This document shows positions 15,848-23,669 of a DNA stretch of 35,621 nucleotides, one piece after another (within the stretch, counting starts at the first letter, position 1; every line of letters begins with the position of its first letter). The position numbers and the translations under genes were made by a program. The stretch is from positions 1 through 35,621 of the forward strand of contig DAITVZ010000058.1 of the NCBI GenBank assembly GCA_036841525.1, written 5' to 3'. This DNA is from JAAYEA01 sp012689325. GTDB taxonomy: Bacteria; Chloroflexota; Anaerolineae; JAAYEA01. Under the pieces are notes generated by a model. That model did no database searches and was not told where the DNA came from. It saw only the letters and a program-made list of their open reading frames with translations.

Positions 15848-15919
15848 AGGGCCCCTGCGCCCAACGTGGACATGGTTACCTCCAGACGGGTCTGCTCTGA
15901 CTTGTCAGCGATTGCGCTC

Positions 15920-15948
15920 AGTATAGTATGGCCCGTCCGGTGGGTCAA
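15920..15948 (-). promoter_or_regulatory. Sigma-70-type promoter for the GNAT gene
   Basis: Minus-strand -35 TTGACC (15943-15948), 17-base spacer, -10 TATACT (15920-15925). The expected start is near 15913. It is back to back with the phosphofructokinase promoter 22 bases away, so a regulator binding between them could control both. Confidence 0.82.
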
Positions 15949-15970
15949 ATGTCGCGTTTTTCGGCCTGTT

Positions 15971-15999
15971 TTGTCGCAGAGCCCGGATAGTGCTATACT
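15971..15999 (+). promoter_or_regulatory. Sigma-70-type promoter for phosphofructokinase
   Basis: -35 TTGTCG (15971-15976), 17-base spacer, extended -10 TGCTATACT (hexamer 15994-15999). The start near 16006 leaves a leader of about 74 bases before the ATG at 16080. Confidence 0.82.
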
Positions 16000-16079
16000 T
16001 GCCAGCGGCTTTTCCATGCTTAATCGAAGGGGCTGTGCCAACAGCCCGGCGCATCTGGAAAATAAGGAGAGCGGCACAA

Positions 16080-17303
16080 ATGGCGAAGGGCAATTTGGTG
16101 GTTGGGCAGGGCGGCGGGCCGACGGCCGTCATCAATAGCAGCCTGGTGGGCGTGATCCACGAGGCGATGGCGAACGACATCTATGCCTCTTTGGGCGAGC
16201 GCGGCCCCATCGGCGACATCTATGGCATGGTCCACGGCGTCGAGGGCTTTTTGCAGGGCGATATCATCGACCTGCGCAAGCAATCGCGTTCCGCGCTGGA
16301 GACGCTGCGCTACACCCCGGCCTCGGCGCTGGGCACCGCTCGCTACAAGCCCAGCAAGGAAGAGTTCGTCAAGGTCGTGGAAAAGCTCAAGGCGATGAAG
16401 ATCCGGTACTTTTTCTATATCGGCGGCAACGACTCCGCCAGCATTGTGCGGGGCGTCAATCGCGCGGCCAAAGAGCTGGACTATAACGTGTACGCCATCG
16501 CCGTGCCCAAGACGGTGGATAACGACCTGGTGGGCACGGACCATTGCCCCGGCTATGGCAGCGGCGCGCGCTTTGTGGCGGCGGCCATCCGCAACACCGG
16601 GCGGGATACCGAGGCCATGGGCAAGTACGGCCCGATCCGCCTGATGGAGATCATGGGGCGCAACGCCGGCTGGCTCACCGCCGCCACCGCCCTGGCCCGC
16701 GAAGAGGAGCGGGATGCGCCGCACCTGGTCTATGTGCCCGAGCGGCCGGTCACGGTGGAGCAGGTGGTGGAGGACGTGCGCCGGGTGTACGAAAAGCTGG
16801 GCTTTTGCGTGGCGGCCATCAGCGAGGGCACCGTGGACCCCAGCGGCCGCTCCATCGGCGAGGACATCGCGCCCAAAGAGGTGGATGGCTTTGGCCACGT
16901 GCGCAAGGGCGGCGTGACGCCGTTCCTGTCCGAGTTGATCAACGCCAAGCTGGGCATCCGCGCCCGCCTGGACAACCCCTATTACCTGCAGCGCTCCTTT
17001 GTCGAGATGGCTTCGCCGGTGGATCAGGACGAGGCCTATCGCGTGGGGCGGCAGGCCGTGCGCGCGGCGCTGGCCGGGGCCAAGGGCGTGATGATCACCC
17101 TGGAGCGCGAGGCTGGGCCGGAGTACTATTGCAGCACCGGCGTCGTGGACGTGGAAAAGGTGGCCGATCAGGAGAGCAAGATGCCCGCGGACATGATGAA
17201 CGAGGCGGGCAACTTTCCGACGCAAAAGTTCCTCAACTATGCGCGGCCCCTCATCGGCGGCCCGCTGCCCAAGCTGGCTCGCCTGGAGATGATCCGCGTC
17301 TAG
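16080..17303 (+). CDS. pfp: Pyrophosphate-dependent 6-phosphofructokinase
   Basis: Phosphorylates fructose 6-phosphate (reversibly when PPi is the donor) in glycolysis, 407 residues. The PFK fold is clear. Two substitutions point to PPi rather than ATP as donor: GGND (115-118) instead of GGDG, and PKTVDND (143-149) with Lys144 instead of the Gly of PGTIDND; the catalytic Asp is D147. The start is ATG at 16080 with AAGGAGA (16064-16070); a longer in-frame extension would begin inside the promoter. The gene ends in a strong bidirectional terminator shared with the DUF4432 gene. PPi dependence is inferred from these residues. Confidence 0.93.
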   Translation: MAKGNLVVGQGGGPTAVINSSLVGVIHEAMANDIYASLGERGPIGDIYGMVHGVEGFLQGDIIDLRKQSRSALETLRYTPASALGTARYKPSKEEFVKVVEKLKAMKIRYFFYIGGNDSASIVRGVNRAAKELDYNVYAIAVPKTVDNDLVGTDHCPGYGSGARFVAAAIRNTGRDTEAMGKYGPIRLMEIMGRNAGWLTAATALAREEERDAPHLVYVPERPVTVEQVVEDVRRVYEKLGFCVAAISEGTVDPSGRSIGEDIAPKEVDGFGHVRKGGVTPFLSELINAKLGIRARLDNPYYLQRSFVEMASPVDQDEAYRVGRQAVRAALAGAKGVMITLEREAGPEYYCSTGVVDVEKVADQESKMPADMMNEAGNFPTQKFLNYARPLIGGPLPKLARLEMIRV

Positions 17304-17322
17304 GTTTCAAGGCTGAGCATAC

Positions 17323-17357
17323 AAAAAGCCGCGCCCCCAAAAGGGCGCGGCTTTTTT
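17323..17357. terminator. Bidirectional rho-independent terminator
   Basis: A 14-pair stem (17323-17336 with 17343-17356) with a 6-base loop CCAAAA. An A-run opens it and a T-run of six closes it, so it should stop transcripts from both the phosphofructokinase gene and the convergent DUF4432 gene. Confidence 0.93.
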
Positions 17358-17371
17358 CGTCTGTGCTCAGG

Positions 17372-18430
17372 TTATCCCTTCCGATATCCCTCCAGGCTCT
17401 CGCGATCCGGCAGCACGCCGATCTCCACGCGGAGCTCGACGCGCTCCCCTGGCTCGATGTACCGCAGGATGCCCCGCTCACGGTCCTTGGCGCGCCCCTC
17501 CACCCCGCCGCTGGTCGGCTCCAGGCCCAGCACGTAGGTTCCGCGCTCCATCATCTTCCATTGGATCAGGTTGGGGAGTTCAGCCAGGCGGAAGCGGACA
17601 TAGGCGCCATAGCCCAGCGCCCGGTTCGCCAGCGCGGCCCAGCCGTAGCCGTCGGCGTCGGGTTGGGGCTGGTGGATAAAGACCTGCTCCGGGTAGCGCT
17701 CCACTGGCGCCTGGAAACGGTTGTACTCGCGCAAGCCCTTTTTGGCGTCCTCGTCCCGCGGCCGCACCGCCGAGTCCACCCACAGCTCGCTCTCGGGCGA
17801 CAGGAGCGGGTAACCGAAATTGCAGTGATAGAGGATCTGATAGGGTGCGCGGCCATGGCCCTGGTTCTCGATGGTGTCCGCGATGGCCAGCGCGTTCCCG
17901 CCCAGCGTGGCCGAGATGCGCCGGGTCAGCACCAGGTTGGTGCCAAAGACCGAGGCCCAGCGCATCTGCCCCTGCACCCACATGAGGTATTCGTCTCCCA
18001 GCCACTCGCCGCCATAGCTGACCCCGCTGGCTGGCGTGTTGGAGAGATCGCCGTGCAACGGCAGCTCCACGCCCTCATCCACGTTGACCGCGCCCACGTT
18101 GTCCAGCCCGCAGCCGACCATCAGCCCGCCGTGAAAGGCCCGCAAGAAGCCGGAAAGGCCCTTGGCCTGATAGTACATGGGGTGCCGCTCGCCCACCGCC
18201 GAGCGCCAGCCGACCGGCCGCCCGTTGTGCTCGGCCATGCCGATATCCATGCCCCGATCCAGCAGCACGTCAAAGGCCAAGCCGCTGCCGGTGCGGAACT
18301 GGGCCACGCGCAGGCCGCGGGCGCACCCGTCATCCAGCGCCAGCAGGCGCACGCCGCCCAACTGGGATACGTCCGAGGCGTATTGCAGCAGCTCGCCCCG
18401 GGTCCATGCCTTGCCATAGAGTGTTGCCAT
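17372..18430 (-). CDS. DUF4432-family aldose-1-epimerase-like protein
   Basis: A 352-residue protein of the galactose-mutarotase-like fold (DUF4432). Typical segments are the RGMDIGMAEHNGRPVGW stretch (about residues 59-75), LRAFHGGLMVGCGLDNVG, LPLHGDLSN, and the ILYHCNFGYPLL strand. Members of this family are usually found with sugar-catabolism genes, and several act as epimerases or mutarotases; the substrate is unknown. The start has AGGAGGT just upstream. It is convergent with phosphofructokinase and 59 bases downstream of the EamA transporter gene. Confidence 0.87.
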   Translation of the reverse strand: MATLYGKAWTRGELLQYASDVSQLGGVRLLALDDGCARGLRVAQFRTGSGLAFDVLLDRGMDIGMAEHNGRPVGWRSAVGERHPMYYQAKGLSGFLRAFHGGLMVGCGLDNVGAVNVDEGVELPLHGDLSNTPASGVSYGGEWLGDEYLMWVQGQMRWASVFGTNLVLTRRISATLGGNALAIADTIENQGHGRAPYQILYHCNFGYPLLSPESELWVDSAVRPRDEDAKKGLREYNRFQAPVERYPEQVFIHQPQPDADGYGWAALANRALGYGAYVRFRLAELPNLIQWKMMERGTYVLGLEPTSGGVEGRAKDRERGILRYIEPGERVELRVEIGVLPDRESLEGYRKG

Positions 18431-18489
18431 CGAGATACCTCCTCATTGATGTTGCTCATCGCATGCGGCCACCTTGCGCCGCGAGCACG

Positions 18490-19386
18490 TCACTTGCTGC
18501 GCAGGTCGGTCCACACCGTGATCAGGCTTCCCGCGATGATCAGCCCGCCGCCCAGCAGTTGGGCCAGGCTGAACGGCTCGCCCAGCCAGAGGACGCCGAT
18601 CAGCGCGCCAAAGAAGGGCAGCATATTGAAAAAGGCGGTGGCCTTGGCCGGGCCGACCCGCCGCACACCCTCGTTCCAGGCCAGATAGGCCACCACCGAC
18701 GGGGCGACGCCGATATAGAGCACCGCCAGCAGCACCGGCCAGCTCATCGTCACGGGGCGAGCGGGCAGCTCCCACGCTGCCGCCACCCAGAGCACCGGCA
18801 GCGCCAGGCAGGTGGATAGCCAGGTGGCCGACAGCGCGGAGCGCGAGCGCGTCACCACGCGGGTGAGGGCGGAATAGATGCCCCAATCCACCACCGAGGC
18901 CAGCACCAGCAAGTCGCCCACATTGTACTGCTGCCGCGCCAGGGCGGCCAGCGAGCCGCCGCTCACGACGATCGCCACGCCCACCAGCGAGATGACCCCG
19001 CCGACGACGGCCCGCCGGGTGAAGCGCTCGCCCAACGTTAGCGCCGCCACCAGGCCGATGATCAGCGGCCCCGTGCCGTGGATGAGCGAGCCGTTGGTGG
19101 CGGTGGTGTAGCGCAGCCCGCTATAGAGCAGGCTGCCAAAGCCGAATACGCCGGTGAGCCCCATGCCCAGGATGGGGAGCCACTGGCGGCCCAGCTTGCG
19201 CTCCTCCAGCGGCAGGCGCAGCCCCACGATCGTCAAGATGACCGCCGCGATGGTGAAACGCGCGGCGGTGAGGGTGAAGGAGCCGATATCGTCGCGCAAC
19301 AGGCGTCCCAGCGCGAAATTGCTGGCCCACAAGAGCGCGGCCAGGTTCACCAGGGCGTAGGCGACGCGGGGGGTGTTGCGGGTCAT
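18490..19386 (-). CDS. EamA/DMT-family transporter
   Basis: A 298-residue inner-membrane protein with about ten transmembrane helices arranged as two EamA repeats (the second starts near QYNVGDLLVLASVVDWGIYSALTR). The signature-like LWASNFALGRLL at the N-terminus and LGEPFSLAQLLGGGLIIAGS at the end are typical. Members export amino acids, nucleosides or other metabolites; the substrate is unknown. Its ATG overlaps the stop of the pirin gene by 4 bases, so translation is probably coupled. Confidence 0.9.
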   Translation of the reverse strand: MTRNTPRVAYALVNLAALLWASNFALGRLLRDDIGSFTLTAARFTIAAVILTIVGLRLPLEERKLGRQWLPILGMGLTGVFGFGSLLYSGLRYTTATNGSLIHGTGPLIIGLVAALTLGERFTRRAVVGGVISLVGVAIVVSGGSLAALARQQYNVGDLLVLASVVDWGIYSALTRVVTRSRSALSATWLSTCLALPVLWVAAAWELPARPVTMSWPVLLAVLYIGVAPSVVAYLAWNEGVRRVGPAKATAFFNMLPFFGALIGVLWLGEPFSLAQLLGGGLIIAGSLITVWTDLRSK

Positions 19387-20252
19387 GCCAGCGGCCTGCG
19401 GTGCTTGAGGAACGTGCCGTTCTGGTACTCCTCGAAGGCGAGGCGCAGCTCTTGCTCGGTGTTCATCACGATGGGCCCGCGCCAGGCCACCGGCTCGCCG
19501 ATGGGCTGGCCCGAGATGAGCAGGAAGCGCACCCCTGGCTCGCCCGCCGCCACCGTCAGCTCGTCGCCATCCCCGTACAGGGCCAGCATCTCGGCGCCGA
19601 TTGCGGAATCCTGGCCGGGGTCAAAACGCCCCTCGCCGGCGATGGCATAGGCAAAGGCGGTATAGCCCCTCGGCACGCGATGCGTCCAGGTTCCGCCCGC
19701 CGGTATCTGCACATCCAGGTACTCGGGGTCGGTGATGATGTCGCGCACCGGCCCGCGCACGCCATGGACCTCTCCGCAGATGACCCGTACGGCGACGCCG
19801 CCCTCCAGCGTCACCAGCGGGATCTGCTGGCTGCTCACGTCGCGATAGCGCGGCTCCATCATTTTCTGCGCGGCGGGCAGGTTGGCCCAGAGCTGAAAGC
19901 CCCACATCAGCCCGTCCGGCTGCCCCTTGGGCATCTCCTGGTGGACGATGCCGCTGCCGGCGGTCATCCACTGCACGTCCCCGGCGCGGATCACGCCCTG
20001 GTTGCCCATGCTATCGCCGTGCTCCACCTCGCCGTGCAGGACATAGGTGATGGTCTCGATGCCGCGGTGGGGATGCCAGGGAAAGCCCAGGATATAGTCA
20101 GCGGGGCGGTAGCCGTGGAAATCGTCCATCATCAGAAAGGGGTCGAAGCGCGGCGACGCGGGATAGCCAAAGACGCGCTTCAGGCGCACCCCGGCCCCCT
20201 CGATCGTCGGCTTGGCCCGCAGCACTTGGCGAACCGTTCTCGTGGTGTTCAT
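19383..20252 (-). CDS. Pirin-family cupin protein
   Basis: A 289-residue bicupin. The four metal ligands known from human pirin and E. coli YhhW are conserved: H60 and H62 in PWHPHRGIETITYVL, H104 and E106 in GIVHQEMPKG. Some pirins have quercetin dioxygenase activity and others are regulatory; which applies here is unknown. It overlaps the RAYT transposase gene upstream (ATGA, 20249-20252) and the EamA gene downstream (ATGA, 19383-19386), forming a three-gene coupled chain. Confidence 0.93.
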   Translation of the reverse strand: MNTTRTVRQVLRAKPTIEGAGVRLKRVFGYPASPRFDPFLMMDDFHGYRPADYILGFPWHPHRGIETITYVLHGEVEHGDSMGNQGVIRAGDVQWMTAGSGIVHQEMPKGQPDGLMWGFQLWANLPAAQKMMEPRYRDVSSQQIPLVTLEGGVAVRVICGEVHGVRGPVRDIITDPEYLDVQIPAGGTWTHRVPRGYTAFAYAIAGEGRFDPGQDSAIGAEMLALYGDGDELTVAAGEPGVRFLLISGQPIGEPVAWRGPIVMNTEQELRLAFEEYQNGTFLKHRRPLA

Positions 20253-20857
20253 GGCGCTTTCTCCTCACGCAGGGGATTCTCGGTATCCTCCAGCCAATGC
20301 ATCGGATTGTCCCCGATATATTGCTGCACGGCGCGCAGCTCGCGCTCGTTGCGGATGATGCGCTCCCAGTAGTTGCGCTGCCAAACAGGTGTCCCCGGCG
20401 AATGTCGTACCTGGTTGATTCGCCGCGCCGACACGGATTTGAAATTGCCCAGGATGGCTCCCAATGATCCCGCCGCCAGCCGCGGATTGTCGTTATGTTG
20501 TAGGGGCGAGGCATTCCCAGCGAAGCCATTCGCAGAGCGAGGTGATTCTTCAGAACCATCGCCTCGGTTAGCGACAGACCTATCTGGGAATGCCTCGCCC
20601 CTACCGTCGTCATCGGCGATCCAGATGATGCCGTGGACATGGTTTGGCATGACCACCCATTCGCCCAGCGCCACGCGCGGGAAATGCCGCGGGATGTCCT
20701 GCCATGCGGTTTCTGCGACGCCCCGTAGTACCGGATCATCGAATAGCATCTCCCGCCCATGCGTCACGATGGTCACGAAATACGCCCCTGCTGAGGTATA
20801 GTCCCAGTGCGGCCGGCGGATGGAGCGCCGGTGGTGTTTGTCGGGATCGTAGCGCAT
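20249..20857 (-). CDS. REP-associated tyrosine transposase (RAYT, Y1/HUH) with an in-frame palindromic insert
   Basis: A 202-residue Y1-type single-strand transposase of the RAYT group. The HUH motif is H73-V-H75 in MPNHVHGIIWI. A conserved SLGAILGNFKS helix and VWQRNYWERIIRNEREL ... YIGDNP (about 158-185) hold the candidate catalytic tyrosines. Residues 85-120 are coded by a 105-base palindromic element (20500-20604) and look foreign to the family: a low-complexity Gly/Ser/Arg stretch. It keeps the frame, so the protein may still be made. AAGG and GGGAG precede the ATG. Its stop overlaps the pirin start. Activity is untested; the insert lies in a normally variable loop between catalytic segments. 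Confidence 0.88.
   Translation of the reverse strand: MRYDPDKHHRRSIRRPHWDYTSAGAYFVTIVTHGREMLFDDPVLRGVAETAWQDIPRHFPRVALGEWVVMPNHVHGIIWIADDDGRGEAFPDRSVANRGDGSEESPRSANGFAGNASPLQHNDNPRLAAGSLGAILGNFKSVSARRINQVRHSPGTPVWQRNYWERIIRNERELRAVQQYIGDNPMHWLEDTENPLREEKAP
20500..20604. repeat. Palindromic REP/MITE-like element inside the RAYT coding sequence
   Basis: A 105-base element bounded by a perfect 21-base inverted repeat (20500-20520 and 20584-20604; the outer 20 bases read GTAGGGGCGAGGCATTCCCA). An inner stem of about nine pairs forms between CGAGGTGAT (20538-20546) and ATCGCCTCG (20558-20566). Its length is exactly 35 codons and both strands are stop-free in the RAYT frame and its mirror. Confidence 0.92.
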
Positions 20858-20879
20858 CCTTTCTCCCGCACGGAATCCG

Positions 20880-20983
20880 GTAGGGGTGAGGCATTCCCAG
20901 TCGAGCCTGTCTACACCTCTGGCCTGCCGCTGACGAAACGCCTTTCTCCAAGAGAGGCAATGCTAGGAATGCCTCACCCCTAC
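20880..20983. repeat. Second copy of the palindromic element, upstream of the RAYT gene
   Basis: A 104-base element with 21-base arms (20880-20900 and 20963-20983) matching at 20 of 21 positions. The arms equal those at 20500-20604 except for T instead of C at position 8 (and one further change in the right arm). The interior is unrelated to the first copy, with an inner stem around GCCTTTCTC/GAGAGGC. It ends 22 bases before the RAYT ATG, and its other end contains the stop codon of the next gene. Confidence 0.9.
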
Positions 20984-21642
20984 ACCAACTTGCTCAACCC
21001 TCGCTCCTGTGGGCCGTGAATATCGGGAAAGCATCCCGCCATTCTTCCCAATAGGACGACGAGGTAGCAGCAAGACTGGAAGCAAATGAAGTCACAAAGC
21101 TCTGGTTCAGAGAGCGCCTTCCCGACGGCATAGCCCAAGTCACCCGACCCAAGATCGACTAGATTGAACCGAGATCCGATTGGATCACCATGCACTACAT
21201 GGTTAAACGTCTCACAGATCTGCTTGGCTTGATCGATGTCTGCTCTACCATGCATGGTCGCGAGCATCGTTGCTAGACTCGGCCGCTCGCGATACCGCCA
21301 GCCTTCCTGCCACAGGCATATTTCCTCGGGATGCTCATGCAGATACGAAATAACAGCAGCGCGCTCGATCAAGGGGCGCATGAGAACAACAGCCGCAAAC
21401 AAGTACCCCTGCCGAACAAGCTCTCGAATGCTGAGGGCAAGGTTGATGCCTTGTGGGATGATCTGACAAGCTGCTTTCTGGAGATCGGTGAGGGCGTGCG
21501 CGTGTTCATGCGTGAAAGCCGCTACCTCAGCGTTAGCCTCCAGACAAGACAAGATCACCTGGTCAAAACCGAAGACCGACTGCCTGCCTGAATACGGCTC
21601 GTCATCCGGTGTGAAGACTGCCTGACACTGAGATAAGCGCAT
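20980..21642 (-). CDS. Conserved-looking hypothetical protein, possibly DUF5677-like
   Basis: A 220-residue, mostly helical protein. I do not recognise it firmly; the segment LSIRELVRQGYLFAAVVLMRPLIERAAVISYL and the later FNHVVHGDP resemble DUF5677-type proteins. The ATG at 21642 is set by AGGAGG (21652-21657), nine bases upstream; a TTG further up is less likely. Its stop TAG (20980-20982) lies inside the palindromic element, so the C-terminus may have been cut or replaced by that insertion. GC is visibly lower than in its neighbours (about 52-58% in two 60-base lines counted by hand), suggesting transfer. Confidence 0.7.
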   Translation of the reverse strand: MRLSQCQAVFTPDDEPYSGRQSVFGFDQVILSCLEANAEVAAFTHEHAHALTDLQKAACQIIPQGINLALSIRELVRQGYLFAAVVLMRPLIERAAVISYLHEHPEEICLWQEGWRYRERPSLATMLATMHGRADIDQAKQICETFNHVVHGDPIGSRFNLVDLGSGDLGYAVGKALSEPELCDFICFQSCCYLVVLLGRMAGCFPDIHGPQERGLSKLV

Positions 21643-21816
21643 GGACACTTCCCTCCTGTGCACCAATAAAATGATAGCTGCTTACCTCGCCCACGACCGC
21701 TAGCTGATCAGCGTGACAGATTGAGCTTTCACCCTCTCAAGGAAAAGCTCACGACTTCCATCTTGCGCAGAACCCAGCACAACTAGGTTAATCGCGAGAT
21801 ATCCAACAAGATCGTC

Positions 21817-22137
21817 TCATCCCGCCGCATATACCACCTCAGCTGTGCCCAAGATCTCCCGGCGACGCAGCGGGTTGTGGCTGCGCTCCACCGCGCGCCG
21901 GGTCAAAAGGTCTACGGGGCGACCCAGTAGCTCGGCCAACTCGTGCTCCATACGCAGGTGATCCAGCAAGCTCCAGTCAGCCTCCGGCGCAAAAGCAACG
22001 AGCACATCCACGTCGCTTCCTGGGCCAAAATCATCGCGCAGCACTGACCCAAACAGTGCCAGCTCGGTGATCTGCCAGCGCCGGCAGAATCTAGCGATCA
22101 GCTCTTCCGAGATATCAATCTTTTTGATCATGTTCAT
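21817..22137 (-). CDS. MntA-like nucleotidyltransferase domain protein
   Basis: A 106-residue minimal nucleotidyltransferase. The core motif is GSVLRDDFGPGSDVDVLVAF (30-49), with the GS and DxD residues intact. Such proteins often serve as antitoxins of HEPN toxins through AMPylation or nucleotidylation. A much longer in-frame reading continues through the E2 gene region but is an antisense-type shadow; the ATG at 22137 gives the family length and follows a TATAAT by about 25 bases. No HEPN partner with an RxxxxH motif is adjacent. The 174 bases after it hold no gene I can support. Confidence 0.85.
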   Translation of the reverse strand: MNMIKKIDISEELIARFCRRWQITELALFGSVLRDDFGPGSDVDVLVAFAPEADWSLLDHLRMEHELAELLGRPVDLLTRRAVERSHNPLRRREILGTAEVVYAAG

Positions 22138-22161
22138 GCTCTCGATTGGACACCTGCCCGC

Positions 22162-22170
22162 ATTATACCA
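22162..22170 (-). promoter_or_regulatory. Extended -10 promoter for the nucleotidyltransferase
   Basis: Minus-strand TGGTATAAT (hexamer 22162-22167) fits an extended -10. No good -35 is seen 17 bases upstream. The expected start is near 22155, 18 bases before the ATG. Confidence 0.55.
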
Positions 22171-22200
22171 CAATCCGCCGCCGCGGGGGCCATAAACGCA

Positions 22201-22238
22201 ACGATCCCAGAAAGCGGCATGCCGCCTCCTGGGATCGT
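22201..22238 (-). terminator. Terminator at the end of the E2 operon
   Basis: ACGATCCCAG (22201-22210) pairs with CTGGGATCGT (22229-22238), and GCGGCATGCCGC (22214-22225) forms an inner stem. It lies 28 bases after the E2 stop. The downstream T-run is short (GCGTTTATG), so strength is uncertain. Confidence 0.7.
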
Positions 22239-22265
22239 CCGAACGATCCGGTTGTCCTCGCCGAT

Positions 22266-23660
22266 CTACGCCAGCAACAGCATCGGCTTTTCCACCAACT
22301 GCTTGATCCGCTGCATGAACCGTGCCGCGGGGGCGCCGTCCACCAGCCGGTGGTCGAAGGTCAGGCTCAGCCACATCATGGAGCGGATGGCGAGCTGCCC
22401 GTCCACCACGGCGGGGCGCTGGGCGATGCGCCCCACGCCCAGGATCGCCGCCTCGGGCTGGTTGATGATCGGCGTGAAGGCATCCACCTCGTACATCCCC
22501 AGGTTGGTGATGGTAAAGGTGCCGCCGAGCAGGTCGTCGGCGAGCGACTTGCCCTCGCGGGCCCGCTGCACCAGCGCGCGCAGCTCCACCGCCACCTCGC
22601 GCAGGGTGCGGGCGTCGGCGTTGCGGATCACGGGGACCAGCAGGCCGCGCTCGGCGTCCACGGCCACGCCCACATGCACCTCGGGCAACTGGCGGATCTC
22701 GGCCTTGCCGCCCTCCTCCACCAGCCGCGCGTTCATGTAGGGGAACTCGCGCAGCGCCTTGGCCGCCACCTTGACCAGCAGGTCGTTGTAGCCGATATTG
22801 AAGCCGAGCTCCTGGGCCAGCGCGGCTTTCAGCTCCTCGCGGACGGCCACCAGCGTCGTGGCGTCTGCCTCCATGGTGAGCGTCACCGGCGCGGTGGTGA
22901 GGTGGCTCCCCGCCATGCGCCGGGCGATGATGCCGCGCAGGCCAGTGAGCGGCACGGCGGCGGCCGGGGCCACCGGGGCGGCGGCGGGCTGCGCCGCGGC
23001 GGGCGGCTGCACGGTGACCGCGGGCTGGGGCTTGGCCGCCATCTGGGATGGCGCTGCCAGCGCGCGCTCCACGTCGGCGGCCTCGATGCGCCCCTCGACG
23101 CCGGCGATGGTCCGCAGGTCCAGGCCGGCCTCGGCGGCCAGCTTGCGGGCCAGCGGCGTGGCCTTGGGCTGCGACGCCAGCCAGCTCAGCACATCCCGCT
23201 CCTCGATGCGGCCCTCGGGTCCGGTTCCGGTCACCCACTGAAGCTCCACGCCCTCCTCGGCGGCGCGCTTGCGGGCGCGCGGCGAGGCAAAGAGGCGGCC
23301 CGGGGCGGCAGGCGTCGCTTCCGCCGCGGCGGCCATCGGCTCGGCGGGCGCTGCGGCCTTGGCCTCCGCGGGTTGGGCAGCGGCGGGCGCGCCGCCGGGG
23401 ACGTAGGACGAGATGTCCTCGCCGGGCTCGCCGATGAGCGCCAGCACCGTCAACACGGGCAGGTTGGACCCCGCGCCGTGCAAGATCTTGAGCAGCGTGC
23501 CGCTGCGCGAGGCCTCGACGTCCTGCGCGGCCTTGTACGATTCGACTTGAAAGAGCGGCTCGCCGCGCTTGACGGAATCGCCTTCCTTCTTGTACCACTC
23601 GAGGATGGTGCCCTCTTCCAGGGTCTCGCCCAGCTTGGGCAGGATCACTTCATACGCCAT
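22266..23660 (-). CDS. 2-oxoacid dehydrogenase E2 (dihydrolipoamide acyltransferase) with two peripheral-binding domains
   Basis: E2 core of a pyruvate- or branched-chain-type dehydrogenase complex, 464 residues. It has an N-terminal lipoyl domain (1-80, probable lipoyl lysine K43 in ESYKAAQDVEA), an Ala/Pro linker, then two successive E3/E1-binding domains (about 123-161, ASPRARKRAAEEGVE ... GPEGRIEERDV; and about 167-201, TPLARKLAAEAGLD ... VEGRIEAADV). An Ala-rich linker and the catalytic domain (238-464) with active-site DHRLVDG near the C-terminus follow. Two binding domains are unusual for E2. It starts 9 bases after the E1 stop. Confidence 0.95.
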   Translation of the reverse strand: MAYEVILPKLGETLEEGTILEWYKKEGDSVKRGEPLFQVESYKAAQDVEASRSGTLLKILHGAGSNLPVLTVLALIGEPGEDISSYVPGGAPAAAQPAEAKAAAPAEPMAAAAEATPAAPGRLFASPRARKRAAEEGVELQWVTGTGPEGRIEERDVLSWLASQPKATPLARKLAAEAGLDLRTIAGVEGRIEAADVERALAAPSQMAAKPQPAVTVQPPAAAQPAAAPVAPAAAVPLTGLRGIIARRMAGSHLTTAPVTLTMEADATTLVAVREELKAALAQELGFNIGYNDLLVKVAAKALREFPYMNARLVEEGGKAEIRQLPEVHVGVAVDAERGLLVPVIRNADARTLREVAVELRALVQRAREGKSLADDLLGGTFTITNLGMYEVDAFTPIINQPEAAILGVGRIAQRPAVVDGQLAIRSMMWLSLTFDHRLVDGAPAARFMQRIKQLVEKPMLLLA

Positions 23661-23669
23661 GATGCCCCC

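Noticed and set aside
16544..18688. A 714-residue open frame over phosphofructokinase and DUF4432
   Set aside because: It is a shadow of two real genes, crosses a strong terminator, and its composition is Gly/Arg/Ala-biased with no motif.
20500..20983. CRISPR array
   Set aside because: Only two palindromic copies with long unequal interiors, one inside a gene; there are no regular spacers and no cas genes.
20980..22137. HEPN/MNT toxin-antitoxin pair
   Set aside because: The 220-residue protein lacks a clear RxxxxH motif and is separated by 174 bases; kept only as a speculative finding.
22138..23598. Nucleotidyltransferase read as a 593-residue protein
   Set aside because: The upstream part is the E2 gene in another frame and crosses a terminator; only the last 106 residues are a domain.
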